In this document: piece after piece, positions 49,733-60,749 of the stretch
How the letters are laid out: each line of letters opens with the position of its first letter
Numbering within the stretch: the first letter of the stretch is position 1
Assembly (NCBI RefSeq): GCF_037126465.1
Contig: NC_088202.1
Span: 87,524,160 to 87,588,159, forward strand
Source: Ornithodoros turicata
Taxonomy: Eukaryota; Arthropoda; Arachnida; Ixodida; Argasidae
DNA: 64,000 nucleotides
Reading direction: 5' to 3'
Made by a program: the position numbers and the translations under genes
The notes under the pieces: model-generated
Database searches by the model: none
Told to the model about the DNA's origin: nothing
What the model saw: the letters and a program-made list of their open reading frames with translations, nothing else

Positions 49733-51010
49733 ACATGAGGGATATGTTTATTAAGAAAAAAAAAAGGAAAGGTCAGCCAGACAGGTCGGCTTGCTGTTCC
49801 AAAAAAAAGAAGAAAAGGAAATGAAAATAAGAGAAGGAAAAGAAAAAGAAGGAAAGGAAAGAAAAAGGAAGAACAAAAAACACGCAAAACTAAAACTGAA
49901 AAATCACACAGATGGTCACACAATCACAAGGCACTGACAAGGTTCGAAGCGTGGAGAAAGCGGAGGAGCGCAGTGGTGACGGCCTACTGGGTCGGCTCAA
50001 GAACGGGACCCACTAAGGTAGCCAGTGTATCCAGGTACAGTTCCGTACCCAAGTTGGGATACACGAGGACAGAGGGCGTCACGGTGCAGGTGGTGTTGCT
50101 GGCAGTGTAGGATGCAGTGGGGAACATCAGCCACCACGCCACAGCTAGTGCAGAGGGGAGTGTTAGATTGACCCATTTTGAACAGATGCAGCGGTGTGCG
50201 GGCGACGTTGAGACGGAGGCGGAGAAGGAGTGATTTCTCGTGACATGTGCAGCGACACGTATTAAAGAAGTCCACTGAGGGGTCGATTGATTGCAGGTGA
50301 CTGTTGTGTGAGGCAGCTCAGCTCAGCTCTGAACGCTTGGGCACGAGCAGCACACCGGCGGGAGGGGGGGGGGATATGTTTAATGCAAAGTAAGAAAAAA
50401 GGGAAGGGAAAGCGGCGTATATACATACGGCAGGCAGAAACAGTAAGGGGCAGATGTACAGTGCATGAGTCACAACTTGTGCAGCACGCCGTGCAGCCGC
50501 ATCTGCGCGTGAGTTACCGGATAGGCCCACGTGACCGGAAATCCATTGCAGAATCCATAGCGCCTTCCGTGTGTGTTGTCCTCGTCTGATGTTAGCGCTT
50601 TTAATCCGGCTATTGCAGAGAAAGAACGCGACGATTTGCACACAGCCGATTGTATGCCTGGATGATCATGCTGGGCCTGTCACGTATGATGGCGGCGGAG
50701 GAAGACAGCAAAAGAAGGAGGGACGCCCTGCTGTCAGTGAGAACAACCCAGGACTTCTACGGTGGCAGCCCAGCAATGTATTCTAGGGCTGTGAGGATGG
50801 CATACAGCTCCGCCTCAGTAGACGAGACAGGATAGGGCAACGAGTAGTCTTGTTCGTGGTCCGTATCTGTGACGTAAAAGGCTGCCCCTGACGTGTCACG
50901 CATCACAGATGCATCTGTGAAGATTTGACGACAGCAAGGGTAGGAGAGTTGATATTAGAGAGAGACAGTAGATTGACAGGGGGCACGGCCTTGCTGAGAG
51001 CACGATGATC
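49733..51010 (-). mobile_element. 5'-truncated poly(C)-family LINE (copy O) with a micro-insertion
   Basis: Minus strand: RNase H with SGAAFYVTDTDHEQDYSLPY, SSTEAELYAILTALEYIAG, WVVLTDSRASLLLL and ILQWISGHVGLSGNSRADAA (E, D and D kept). Interrupted at 50361-50412, then RCAARAQAFRAE, LQSIDPSVDF, LLLRLRLNVARTPLHLFKMG and CTSCGVVADVPHCILHC. The UTR has GGAACAGCAAGCC, TGACCTTTC, AATAAACATATCCCTCATG at 49733. The 5' end and target duplication were not resolved. Confidence 0.8.
50361..50412 (-). mobile_element. 52-bp insertion of a poly(C)-LINE 3' tip inside copy O
   Basis: Minus strand: CTTTCCCTTCCC, TTTTTTCTTACTTTGC, ATTAAACATATCCCCCCCCC. CGGCG lies on both sides (50356-50360, 50413-50417). Comparison with copy J (CTATACATACGCCGTCGG) shows that this spot is uninterrupted RNase H-linker coding sequence in a related element. 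Confidence 0.75.
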
Positions 51011-51488
51011 TCACGAGCTTCTTTGATACAGGTCTTGTCCTTGGCTTCTGCTGTGCACAGGGAAGGGTAACGGTAATGGTAACGGAAACAGAAACGGTAT
51101 ATTACCGAAATTGGAGTTGGTAACGATACCGGAAACGCATACCACGGTCCTCCATTACCGGAAACAGAAACGGAAACGAAAATTATCGTCCGGTATTGAA
51201 TTCGGGTAATGGCTATTCCTGTTGCGCGATGACATTTGAGCGACTTTTCATATTATTTTAATATCATGATGATTCCATTCCCTGTAATGCTCTAAATACT
51301 ACACAAGAGAGCATGGAAACAAAGCGCAGTATTGGATCTCGAGGGTGCATCCCTCGTAAAGTAGTAGTAAAGTAGAAGCAAGTCTAGTAAAAGCAAAACC
51401 ATTAAGCTGTATGACAAGGCCAACTTTGATAAAATTAACGAGGAGCTTGCACTGTTTTCCCAATCTTTCTCATCATCTTTCAGCTGCT
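51011..51488. repeat. Spacer with GGTAAC/GGAAAC-rich cluster
   Basis: 51063-51230 is built from GGTAACGG, GGAAACAGAAACGG and TTACCG variants, similar in style to the 12-14 kb clusters. The rest holds nothing recognised. Confidence 0.45.
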
Positions 51489-52640
51489 TGGCACCATGGA
51501 CACTGCCGAGCCCATCCCTCTCGACACATATCCCTGGCCTCCTGGGGCCGAAGAGCCAGATCCCCGTTTCGGTTCTCAAGCAGTCTACTTTGGAAATGAT
51601 GGATACAAACTACAGAGGCCGCACGGCTGTGTTCACAGATGGTTCGTCTACGTCGGATAGCTCCTCCGCTGCCTTTGTCATACCGGAGGAGTCACTATCA
51701 TGTGGGTTCCGCCTGTCACATCGCACTTCGTCGACCTCTGCGGAGCTGTATGCCATCTTGTTATCTCTAAAGTCTGTCTCAAAGTACCCTTCCCGTTCCT
51801 GGGTGATATACACCGACTCAAAATCAGCCCTGCAATGTGTAGGAACCATGGGCATCCGCGGCTCGTTGGCCCCGGTGGTTGTTAGTATCCTGACGGCGCT
51901 CAGGGTTCTCGGCGAACAGGGACACCGGGTGACCCTACAGTGGGTCCCCGGCCACACCGGCATTCAGGGCAACGAAGAGGCAGATTTGGCGGCGGCTGCG
52001 GCCCACCGTATCTCCAGAGCCCTGCCCATTATCCTCTCCAACGGGGATAGGCGCTCCTACTTGTCTGCGTTGGTGTCACCCTTGGCCCGCCAGCAATGGC
52101 TGCATGACATCACTCAATGGTCGCTCCTCCATGCAGTGGACCCGTCATTATCATTTAGGATGCCAGGTGGCTTCCCTCGCAGCTTTACGACACTCCTGCG
52201 GCGTCTGCGACTCAACGTCGCCTTCACCCCTGCGTTCCGTGCTAAGCTGGGTTACAGTAACACGGCGCTGTGCCTAGCTTGCCGCACCCCAGCTACGATC
52301 CCCCATATCATCGAGGACTGTGAGCGGTACACGTGTGAACGCCGGGTACTTCGACGCCAACTTGAACTCCTCGACCATAGACCATTCAGCTTGTCCAAAG
52401 TACTTGGCCCATGGAGCTCCCCTGAACATCAGTGCCGGGCTCTTCGCTCCCTTTTCGTTTTCATGCAGGCCACTGGACTCCTTGAAGAGCTCTAAACAGA
52501 ACTCCGACCTGTCGTTGCTTCATTCTCACCATAATTCATCCTCTCATATTAACCACTGTGAAATGGGGTAGTGTCCTGTGGCTACCACGGGGAAACATCC
52601 CATGTCATCATCACTTCTTCATTTATTGTTGTTGTTGTTG
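51489..52640 (+). mobile_element. 5'-truncated RNase H LINE (copy P), youngest-looking
   Basis: TTCAGCTGCT is duplicated exactly at 51479-51488 and 52641-52650. Uninterrupted coding to 52495, then a UTR with CATCATCACTTCTTCATTTA and a (TTG)5 tail. Its sequence closely parallels copy G at 33.7-35.06 kb. Confidence 0.9.
51491..52495 (+). CDS. RNase H and C-terminal zinc motif of copy P (truncated ORF2)
   Basis: About 335 codons without a stop, but no ATG at the start: the frame simply enters from the truncation point, so it is a fragment of ORF2. Counting from the first residue, the RNase H catalytic set is D51 (FTDGSS), E86 (SAELYA), D110 (IYTDSK) and D166 (GNEEADLA), with H156 in WVPGHTG. 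It continues with LLRRLRLNVAFTPAFRAKLG and a C262-x2-C265-x7-H273-x4-C278 motif (CLACRTPATIPHIIEDC), then the conserved LSKVLGPWSSPEHQCRALRS and a C-terminus at LLEEL. RNase H would remove the RNA strand after first-strand synthesis. RT and endonuclease are missing, so it cannot mobilise itself. Confidence 0.85.
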   Translation, partial: APWTLPSPSLSTHIPGLLGPKSQIPVSVLKQSTLEMMDTNYRGRTAVFTDGSSTSDSSSAAFVIPEESLSCGFRLSHRTSSTSAELYAILLSLKSVSKYPSRSWVIYTDSKSALQCVGTMGIRGSLAPVVVSILTALRVLGEQGHRVTLQWVPGHTGIQGNEEADLAAAAAHRISRALPIILSNGDRRSYLSALVSPLARQQWLHDITQWSLLHAVDPSLSFRMPGGFPRSFTTLLRRLRLNVAFTPAFRAKLGYSNTALCLACRTPATIPHIIEDCERYTCERRVLRRQLELLDHRPFSLSKVLGPWSSPEHQCRALRSLFVFMQATGLLEEL

Positions 52641-52764
52641 TTCAGCTGCTATTCCGTTCATCAGAACTGAGAAGTTTTTAAAACTAAAAATCTTCAGCTT
52701 ATAGAGGATTTCGTCCCCTCTTGTACAGTAAGGGGTACTCGTACGCAGCCCTGGTATACGTCGG

Positions 52765-53068
52765 GACCAGCTCCCGTGGCAGCTGCCGTCGGGACCAGCT
52801 CCCGTAAGATGATCGCTTTCCACGCCGAGACTGGGAGGTGACACGGGTTCGAATCCTGTCACCAGCTGTGCTGTCTTAGGTTTTCCCTGGGTTTTCCGAA
52901 GACTTTCCAGACGAATGTCGGCACAGTTCCCCCTGAAGTCGGCCCAGGACGCACACTAACCCCCTGTCCCCCACTCCTTCCTGCTGTTCTCTCTCCATCT
53001 GTCCACGTCTGTACGCGGCTCATAGCCACAGTTGCTTCGCGGCGCTAACAAGAAATTATATATATATA
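52765..53068 (+). mobile_element. tRNA-derived SINE (type 1), long variant
   Basis: B-box GGGTTCGAATCC, GCTGTGCTGTCTTAGG, TCGGCACAGTTCCCC, GTCGGCCCAGGACGC and GCTCATAGCCACAGTTGC, then a (TA)n tail. TATACGTCGG is duplicated at 52755-52764 and 53069-53078. The head carries an internal duplication of GGGACCAGCTCCCGT. Confidence 0.8.
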
Positions 53069-53085
53069 TATACGTCGGAGCTTAA

Positions 53086-54075
53086 AAAAATTGAGTAACA
53101 AGAGAAAGCGGCTCTTCAGACAGGCGAAAAGAAGCTTCTCTGAGTCAGTATTTGCTCTTTACCGCAACTGTGCCAAGATATTCAGAGAGACCGCACAGAA
53201 TCCGAAACGTAGCTTCTATGCAAAAGATATTCCTAACATGCTTACAATTAATCCAAAAAAATTTTTGCGTGTTATTAACCCAAGTCAAACCAGGCGATTT
53301 CTCTGAAAGATGCTGACGGTTCAGTTGTTCCCGATTTGGTTTGCTGTAACATTTTTAGCAGTGCATTCGCTAGTGTTTTTGTTGATGCTCGTTTTCAACC
53401 ATCATTGTCGTAGCCGTACCAACTTCCTCCTATGTGTCCAATTAATATCACACCTAATGGCATTGAGAATGTCATTGAAAATATGAAGCTGTCATCCGCC
53501 TGTGACCTTGATTGCATCAATGTTAAAATGTTAAAGAACACAAGGGCTATCTCTCACTTATCTCGAATTTTTTCTCAATCTCTTGCCTGCGGTCATGTTC
53601 CTAAAGATTGGCGTTTGTCAAAGACAGTTCCACTCTCTAAAAAAGGCGATATAAGCTCGATCCACTGAATTATGGTCCGATAGCTTTCACTAGTGTCCCA
53701 TGCAAAATCCTTGAACATATAATCTTCTCGCGTGTCTCCACCCACCTTGAGTCAAATAATTTTTTCCACCGCAACCAACACGGCTTTCGAAAGGGCTACT
53801 CATGTGACACCCAATTAGCTTGCTTCATACATGACATTCAGTTTAACTTAGACAATAACATTTGCACGGGCACCATATTTTTAGATTTCTCCAAAGCATT
53901 CGATACCGTCATTCACCCAAGTCTTCTTTATAAGCTATCGCTAGCTAACTTACGTCCCCTTGTTCTTAGCTGGTTCAAAAATTACCTCCACGACCGTTAC
54001 CAAACAACGCTGGTAAATGATGCCCTTTCTTCTCCATTACCTGTGTTATCCGGCGGTGTGTGTTCATCCAAGATG
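53086..54075 (+). pseudogene. CR1/L2-like RT fragment (N-terminal part to motif A)
   Basis: Frames give RKRLFRQAKRSFSESVFALY, NPKKFLRVINP, then IENVIENMKLSSACDLDCIN, LSRIFSQSLACGHVPKDWRL and SKTVPLSKKGD (RT lead-in), and in shifted frames YGPIAFTSVPCKILE, HGFRKGYSCDTQL and FLDFSKAFDTVIH (motif A). It stops just before motif B (LSGGVCSSKMKS). At least three frame changes. Different lineage from the RNase H LINEs. Confidence 0.7.
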
Positions 54076-54119
54076 AAATCAATTGCAATATAGCATATGC
54101 TGAAGGGCACTTCCTAGGA

Positions 54120-54385
54120 GGGCATTGGCAAAGTCCAAAGGCAATGTCTTAATTAACTTTTCATTAATTAATTTGTTAATTATAAAAGCTACAAAGTTGT
54201 CCCAATGAGAACATCTGTTCCTTTCGGTCACCTGATATCGTAGCCGTTTCCAGAACAAAATCCGTTCAAATAGATCGCCCGCAAAAAATTCGTGAAGAAA
54301 CGCCATTTCTTTCTGTATTTTGTTCATTGCGCTTCTTAGAAGACGCGTCTTTCCTTCATCCCCAATGTGAGAGGCATTTCTCGCT
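54120..54385. repeat. Interspersed repeat block (partner at 36560-36800)
   Basis: Shares TTTGTTAATTATAA, GTCCCAATGAGAACATCTG and GACGCGTCTTTCCTTCA with the 36.6-kb copy. The 300 bp that follows (to about 54690) shows no recognisable coding family. Confidence 0.55.
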
Positions 54386-54799
54386 TGTGCGGGCTTCGGA
54401 ACACAGGCGGAGTGAGCGATATAACGAAATCAGTGACGAGTTCGAGGCACCGAGATGTTTGCTTGAGGAAGTAGTAGTTTTCAAAGCCGGACACGCCATT
54501 GGGTGTACGGCTTTTGTTGTACTTGTGCTCCTGTCATCAGCACTGGACGGTCACGAAGTGCGTGTGGCAACCGGCAACGAAGGACAGAACATTTCAATGC
54601 TTATTCCGAAGGCCACTCGCGTCCTACTGCAAGATGGGAGCAGATTTATACGCTTGCTGCATTGTGCTGCATTGTGCATCAAAAAGAGATTGACCGCTGC
54701 CTGAAGGCCACTTCAGGCAACTGGGGAGCACCCGGGAAAGCGGCGATGACAGCCTTCAAAGCAACAAAAACCAGCGGCAACAGTGCGCTGAACATGTCA

Positions 54800-56598
54800 T
54801 CCCGGCTCTTAACCATGGAGCTTGAACGTCTCAGCTCGCTGGACCCTGCCGGCAGCCGCGCAGACCTTTGCGAGAGGACGGGCTGCATCCGCGTAGGAAC
54901 CATTAGGAGCCGGCCGCAAATTATCCGTGTCACACGAACAATACTTCAGCAACTTACCGGATACCTAGGTCTAATACTTGATCGCGACCTTACGTAGTAC
55001 CGCCATATGAAGATGATTACTACAAAGGCGACTGTCTCAGTTCAAGTCCACAGACGTATCGCTGGTGCGTCCCGGGGACCGTCCTGCTCTGATCTTCATC
55101 GCGCCCACCAGGCCCTCGTGTTGGGGACGCTGCGTTACAGCCTCCCTGTCCTGCATGCCCTCAGCCAAACACAGGAGCGCGAGCTACTACACACCCAGGC
55201 CTGCAGCCTCCGCATTTGTCTGTGAGTACCACGAACATCAGATACTTACTGTTCATCGACTATCGTGTCGACTATCGACTATCGTATCGACATCGACTAT
55301 CGTGTATATGAACATCAGACACTTACTGTACTCTTGCTGAAGCACACGAGACTCCTGTTCCCCATCTGCGGGATGGGGATACCCTTCGAGTAGTATATAC
55401 TCGCTGTCTCATCCGTCACCCTCACCACTATCTCCGCCATATTGACGACGACTGCCCTGACTCAGCTTTCGGCAAGACCATCGCCCGCCTGAAGGATCAT
55501 CTTCCTTCCTCCCCAACCGCTTCCTCTTATGCGCCAGCACTGTGGACCTTTGCCCGTCCTGATTTCTGCTCCTCCATTCCCGGTCTCCAGCTCAAGCGTG
55601 ACACTCCCGCACCTGTAGCCCTCCAAGTCGCTCTCGACTTTCTGCACTCCACGTATCAGAACCATCGCCAGGTATACACAGACGGCTCAGTGACGGCAAA
55701 CAGCTCGGGCGCTGCATTTTATATCCCTGACAGTGACTTTCAGCAAGCCTGTGCCCTCCTTTACCCAATGTCTTCTATGGAAGCAGAACTACTCAGCATC
55801 CTGTCGGCTCTACAGCACTTGCTCGGCTGGCCGGCTGCACAGTGGGTTTTTCTGACTGACAGCAAGGCTTCACTGGATCTGCTGCTCTCTTTTCGCCCCA
55901 GCACAATATGCACTGTCCACGCGTTCATACTGCAAGCACTCACACAACTCGCGGCTACTGGCCATTCTGTGACGCTTCGGTGGATCCCGGGACACGTAGA
56001 CCTTCTTGGTAACACCCGCGCAAACACAATGACGAGACTCGCAACATCTACCAGAGCTCTCCCTGCTACCCCTCTACCCCTAACGACCTCTGCCTGTTCC
56101 TTGAACTATCGGCGGTGACGCTGTGTCCGTACCCGGAGGTTCCGAGCGGACTCTACCTCATATGATCATCATCACTCCTCCATCGTCTTCGAATGAACGT
56201 TGCACGCACGCCGTCACTCCTGTACAAAATGCGGCAGACGAACTCCGCAATTGCATAACTTGTTGCGTGGAAGCCTACATTGAGCGCTATCTATTATACA
56301 GCAACCGGTATCTCTCTCAACGATTCGTCCTCCAACGCCACTTGCGACAACTTGGTTACCCCAACGTCTCTTTGACCACTGTGCTCGGCGCAGTCTTGCA
56401 CAGCCAGGGGGTGGTTACGATTGCCCTATTGAGCTTTCTTGATGCCTCCGGCCTCTCGACCAGCCTCTAAGGCCCCCTTATGTGTGTGTGTGTGGTTTTG
56501 TTGTTGTTGTTTTCTTTTGTTCTTTTTTAAGGAATAGCAAGTCTGCCTACTCATGACCAACTTTTCCTCCTTTTCTCAATAAACATACCCCCCCCCTT
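54800..56598 (+). mobile_element. 5'-truncated poly(C)-family LINE (copy Q)
   Basis: RT thumb GYLGLILDRDLT and RRIAGASRGPSCSDLHRAHQ then LVLGTLRYSLPVLHALSQTQ; connection DTLRVVYTRCLIRHPHHYLR, DDCPDSAFGKT; RNase H QVYTDGSVTANSSGAAFYIP, SSMEAELLSILSALQ, WVFLTDSKASLDLL and WIPGHVDLLGNTRANTMTR (the last D is N here). After 56118 it is frame-shifted, ending LLSFLDASGLSTSL. The UTR has GGAATAGCAAGTCTGCC and CAATAAACATACCCCCCCCC at 56598. The same family as element C. An ATCGACTATCGT microrepeat (55250-55310) disrupts the frame. Confidence 0.8.
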
Positions 56599-56687
56599 CC
56601 GGCAACAGTGGCTAGATGGTCAAGCTCAACTTGTTTCCTCCTCGTCTACTTGTTGATGTTGACGTCGACGAAAAAAATAAGAAGAAG

Positions 56688-57110
56688 ACATTGAATTCGT
56701 CACACGACAAATTCGGATCTACTCGTCTTCTTCACCGAATTGATCCGGAGTTGAAGTTCAGTGTCCCATAAAGACTTACTAGCCCGGTGCAGTCATTTCC
56801 TCACCGATATCCATTAAACGTCCCGTACTGGCATCATTTTCTTCACGAAATTGGGAGGGCCAACTCTGCGAACTGCTTAACGTGCGCCGTTGCAGAAGAC
56901 ACAGAACACATCCTTATCCATTGTAACAGATATGCCACCCAACGTTCATCACTGAAGGCCACTCTCGACCGACTGGACGGTAGTCATTTTGACATTGCAA
57001 AGCTGTTATGTGTTTGGCCCTCCAGCAAGAGGGATACAGCTCTGACTGCGCTTGTGAATTTTATTGCACAGTGTTCTTGGGAATCAGTTTATTAGGTTCT
57101 GTGCACTGTT
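56688..57110 (+). pseudogene. C-terminal fragment of an RNase H LINE (copy R, copy-B type)
   Basis: LLHRIDPELKFSVP, then a stop, SPVQSFPHRYPLNVPYWHHF, GRANSANCLTCAVAEDTEHI-LIHC (C-x2-C-x8-H-x4-C) and LDGSHFDIAKLLCVWPSSKR, matching copy B more closely than the others. The 3' boundary is uncertain, near 57170. Confidence 0.7.
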
Positions 57111-57202
57111 GGTGTGTGATGTGATTGTTGCCGCTGTACCGTATCTTTGTTGTTGCTATTGCGCTGTCGTTGATGTTGCGCACGTGTTATCGCTTTGTAT
57201 AT

Positions 57203-57456
57203 AATTGAACCGCTGTATGCAATAAGGGGATAAGTCGAAAAATCCCAAACCGAGTAAACGAGCCTGATCTGATTGTCCGTCCCATTGACACACATGCATT
57301 TCCCATTTCTTAGCCTCCTGTAGCGGGCCAATAAATTGCAATACGGTCCTAAATTTTATTTGGCAGGTACATACTGGTATGTAGATGTCATTGCAGCAAA
57401 AATAGTAAAAAGGGGATAAGTCGACTTATCCTCGTATTGCATACAGAGGTTCAATT
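57203..57456. mobile_element. MITE, 254 bp
   Basis: AATTGAACCGCTGTATGCAA at the left mirrored by TTGCATACAGAGGTTCAATT at the right. The arms extend through GGATAAGTCGA. Flanks TA/TGTA are suggestive of a TA target. No coding. Confidence 0.7.
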
Positions 57457-57564
57457 GTAGCCGCGAGAACGTTTTGGCGGGTGAGTGTGGTACGACCCGT
57501 TTCTGTTCTTTCTGTTTTTTATATGTTATTTGTATTTGATCCCTCTTTTTTTTCTTTTTTTAGT

Positions 57565-57692
57565 TGCAGAACATGTCTATGCGAGTGTGTATGCCTTATC
57601 TTTTTCATCGTCATCCCACTCATATGTTATCCCGCATGCGCTGAGGTATGATACCGCAACTGTTGCAGTGAATCACCTCATCCCATCGTCAT
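57565..57692 (+). mobile_element. 3' UTR of a copy-N-type LINE, split by copy S
   Basis: TGCGAGTGTGTATGCC, TTTTTCATCGTCATCCCACT and GTGAATCACCTCATCCCATC match 49200-49330. It continues after copy S as CATGTAGTTGTTGTTGTTG (59790-59812). Confidence 0.7.
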
Positions 57693-59777
57693 AACCAACT
57701 ATCAACGTGGTAGAACTGTCTTTGTGATGACTTCGGATGGTGAAATGTCTCATCACAGCACAACAGCAGGTGTCCCCCAGGGCGGGGTCCTCAGCCCACT
57801 CCTCTTCAATGTCGTGATGGCTGCCCTTCCAGCTCTCTTGCCACGGGGCGTCAACATCAGCTTGTATGCTGACGATATATGCATATGGACATCCGGCAAG
57901 CAGTGGCCAGCGCTACAGCGCCGCTTACAGTGTGCCATTGGTGTTGCTGCTGCTTTCCTGGAAAACAGAGGCATGGACCTCTCTCATGAGAAGACTGTTT
58001 TTTTGCTTTTTACTCGCCGTCGTTTGAAGAACTTTCAGCTTCATATAGGTGGGAATGTCGTGCGGCGTGTTACACACCATAAGTTTCTTGTTGTGGTTCT
58101 TGACCGCTGTCTGTCCTGGAGAGCGGAGGTTCGTTGTCTGAGAGGTAGAGCTGAGTCTCGGCTGAGTGTCCTGCGATACCTCTGTGGTGCACGCTGGGGG
58201 CTTTCTACAAGGGCATTGCTTGGTCTACACCGGTTCCTCATACGATAAATGTTGATGTACCATCTTCCAGTGTTGCATAACCTTTGTCCTTCGACTGAAC
58301 AAGTGTTGGAAACCGTCCTTGCAAAGAGCATGAAACAGTGCCTTGGTGTCCACAAATCAACGCCAACTGCCCCTGTCATGGCTGAAGCAAAGGAGCCTTC
58401 GCTGGTTTTTATGCGGACGGCACAATCTCGTGGGCACTACATGAGGCTCTCCACTCGCCACTACCATCACACATTAGTGCGCGACATTCTTCGGCGACTT
58501 GCATCCGGATACTGCCAAGCTGTTTTAGCTCACCGCAGCCTCATTCCAAAGCATTAAAAAATGGTTCTACCCGCAGTCCCACCGTGGGCCCTTCAGGCAC
58601 CACCTGTGCATGTCAATGTCCCTGGCTTGACTTCCAGAAAATCGGCTACAACAATTGTTCTTCGCCAACTCACCCTGAGCCTGCTTCATCGCGATGAAGG
58701 CAGAATTAAAATCTTTACTGATGGCTCATCGACACAGACCGGCTCTACCTGTGCATTCGTAATCCCTGAGCTGTCGATTGAACGAAGCGCTAGGCTGTCG
58801 CACCCGACGTCGGCTGCTGCAGCCGATCTGCACTCCATTCTTATGGCGCTTTCCTTCATTGTGTCCCGTCAACCACCCATGCACTGGACCGTATACAGTG
58901 ACTCCAAAACCGCCCTTCAAGCTCTGCAGTGCACCATGGGCTCGAGTTCCCTCGCTCCACCGGTGTGTGACGTCCTCAGGGAGTATTCGTGCGCTGTCAC
59001 ACAGACACATAACATCACCTTGCAGTGGATCCCAGGTCATTGTGGCGTCCCTGGGAATGAGGCTGCCGACCTACTTGCGAGACGGGCTCATGTGGCACGT
59101 GGCATACCGACGCACCCTACGCATTCCACCCAAGCGGACGCGAAGCAAGCAATTGGTACTCTTATGGGACGTCTGTGCAGTGAACACTGGCGCAGAAGTA
59201 TCCCTTCTACGTCGTTCCTGCGCAAGGTGGACCCAGATCTCCGTTTTTATATGCCGTCAGCGCTTCCTCGACCCATCACGTCACTCATCTACAGGCTTCG
59301 CCTCAACGTGCCATACAGTGGACGACTTTTGTTTAAGCTCGGCATGGCCCCTTCTCCCAACTGCGGTCTGTGTGACGTGGATCATATACTCCAAGACTGC
59401 CCGAGGTACAGTGCACACCGAAGTACCCTTGTGTCGTCCCTGTCCCGCCTGGATAGTCGGCCATACTCCACCGAAAAGGTTCTTGGGTGCTGACCAGCAA
59501 ATCAGCTCATACCTGCCATGCGCGCCCTTGTGCAATTTCTTGTCTCCACGAACCTCTCTGACACATTGTGACGCTCTTTGTTTCTGTGCACTGAGATTTC
59601 GCTTTTGGTGCCAAGTTAGGTGGTGATGTTCTCATTTATTCTGTTGCCATTCCGTTTCAAAGCGTCGAGTTTTGTGTAGTTTCCCTTTCTTTTCTTAATA
59701 ACGCGTCCTGGGGTAGCCAGTCCCGAGTGGCTCGAGACTAACATCTCAATTTTTTTCTTTTAAAATCAATCAATCAG
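57693..59777 (+). mobile_element. 5'-truncated RNase H LINE (copy S), single-frame with three stops
   Basis: TCCCATC(G/A)TCAT is duplicated at 57681-57692 and 59778-59789 with one mismatch. It sits in the 3' UTR of a copy-N-type LINE. Its own tail is AAAATCAATCAATCAG, so this family ends in an (AATC)n-like repeat rather than (TTG)n or poly(C). Confidence 0.8.
57700..59571 (+). pseudogene. ORF2 fragment of copy S (RT palm to C-terminus)
   Basis: One reading frame runs through RT motif B (AGVPQGGVLSPLLFNVVMAA), motif C (ISLYADDICIW), HEKTVFLLF, the thumb (VVVLDRCLSW), RNase H (KIFTDGSSTQTGS, AAAADLHSILMAL, VYSDSKTALQ, HCGVPGNEAADLLARRA), LIYRLRLNVPY and a shortened Cys motif (NCGLCDVDHILQDC), to the expected stop at 59569-59571. 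Only three in-frame stops interrupt it: TAA 58246, TAA 58555 and TGA 59491. The RNase H Glu is replaced by Asp. The endonuclease and RT motif A are missing. Confidence 0.85.
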
Positions 59778-59812
59778 TCCCATCATCATCCATGTAGTTG
59801 TTGTTGTTGTGT

Positions 59813-60485
59813 TTATCAAATGAAGTGTCCTTACTCCATTGCTTTCACAGTGTAATTTAAGCAACACATGTTGTGTGTTTTGAATAAGGTGTAAATTTAA
59901 ATCTTGGTTTGGTGCAAGTGTTGTATTTTGTACAAATAAAGTATTCTGTCAAGTCCTTCAAAGGTTACCGTCAAGCAGCGTCATGCGTGCAACAGCACAT
60001 TCTTTTTCTGTTTTGTGTAATGGAAATCTAAATGCTCCTGCTGATGTGTTTTGGTCACAAATGAGCTGTTCTTCTTCGAGAGGCTTCAAGGATTACGTTC
60101 AAGCAGCACCATGTGTGCAAGACCATATTTTTTTTCTCAGGTTTAAGTAACATAAGTCTGTCGGCTGTTGTGTTTTGGTCACAAATGCGTTGTTGTTCAT
60201 GCAGAGGCTTGGATTCTGGTTCATTCAAGTGCAGAATATGTTGTGTGCTATTATTGAAACGATCTGCAGCACTATATGGAGAATCTTAATTATCAAATGA
60301 CTTGGGCTAACATTTACGTTCTTACGCTCGGATAAACTTGTCATGCAGGTGCCATCCTTCTTGGTATGTTTAGTTCAAGCTTGTGGTTCCGAAACAATCC
60401 ACTTGGAGCATTATTTTTCAACTGGCAACGGCGTTACTATCACAACACACCACGCACTGTGTGCATGCATGTCTAAGGTACATGT
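59813..60485. repeat. Tandem duplication, unit about 124 bp
   Basis: GTGTTTTGGTCACAAATG recurs 124 bases apart (about 60047 and 60171), and CAAGCAGC(G/A)(T/C)CATG(C/T)GTGCAA recurs with the same period. Two full units from about 59957, plus a partial third. No gene recognised in the rest. Confidence 0.6.
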
Positions 60486-60671
60486 ACACTCTAAATATTT
60501 TCACACCCCTAAAGGTGTGAAATGGGTGTAAAGTGGCTGTACAGAGCAGTAATGCACCATTTGTGCACCTTAAAAATATGTTTGAGAGCTCTTGAGGGTG
60601 TAAGAATGGTGTATTACACCCTTTTCTGGAAAATCTCGGTGAGGGTGTGATACAGGGTGTATTGAGAGTGT
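60486..60671. mobile_element. Small MITE with ACACTCT ends
   Basis: ACACTCTAAATATTTTCACA at the left; GATACAGGGTGTATTGAGAGTGT at the right gives the mirrored ACACTCT end. Inner blocks CACACCCCTAAAGGTGTG and TTACACCC/GGGTGTGA are partly palindromic. Preceded by T and followed by G; the target duplication is unclear. Confidence 0.6.
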
Positions 60672-60749
60672 GTTTGAATCTTGAACATACATTTACTTTG
60701 CTCACTGAAAGGAGATCGAATACTGCAGACATGACAGGGGAACATTATG

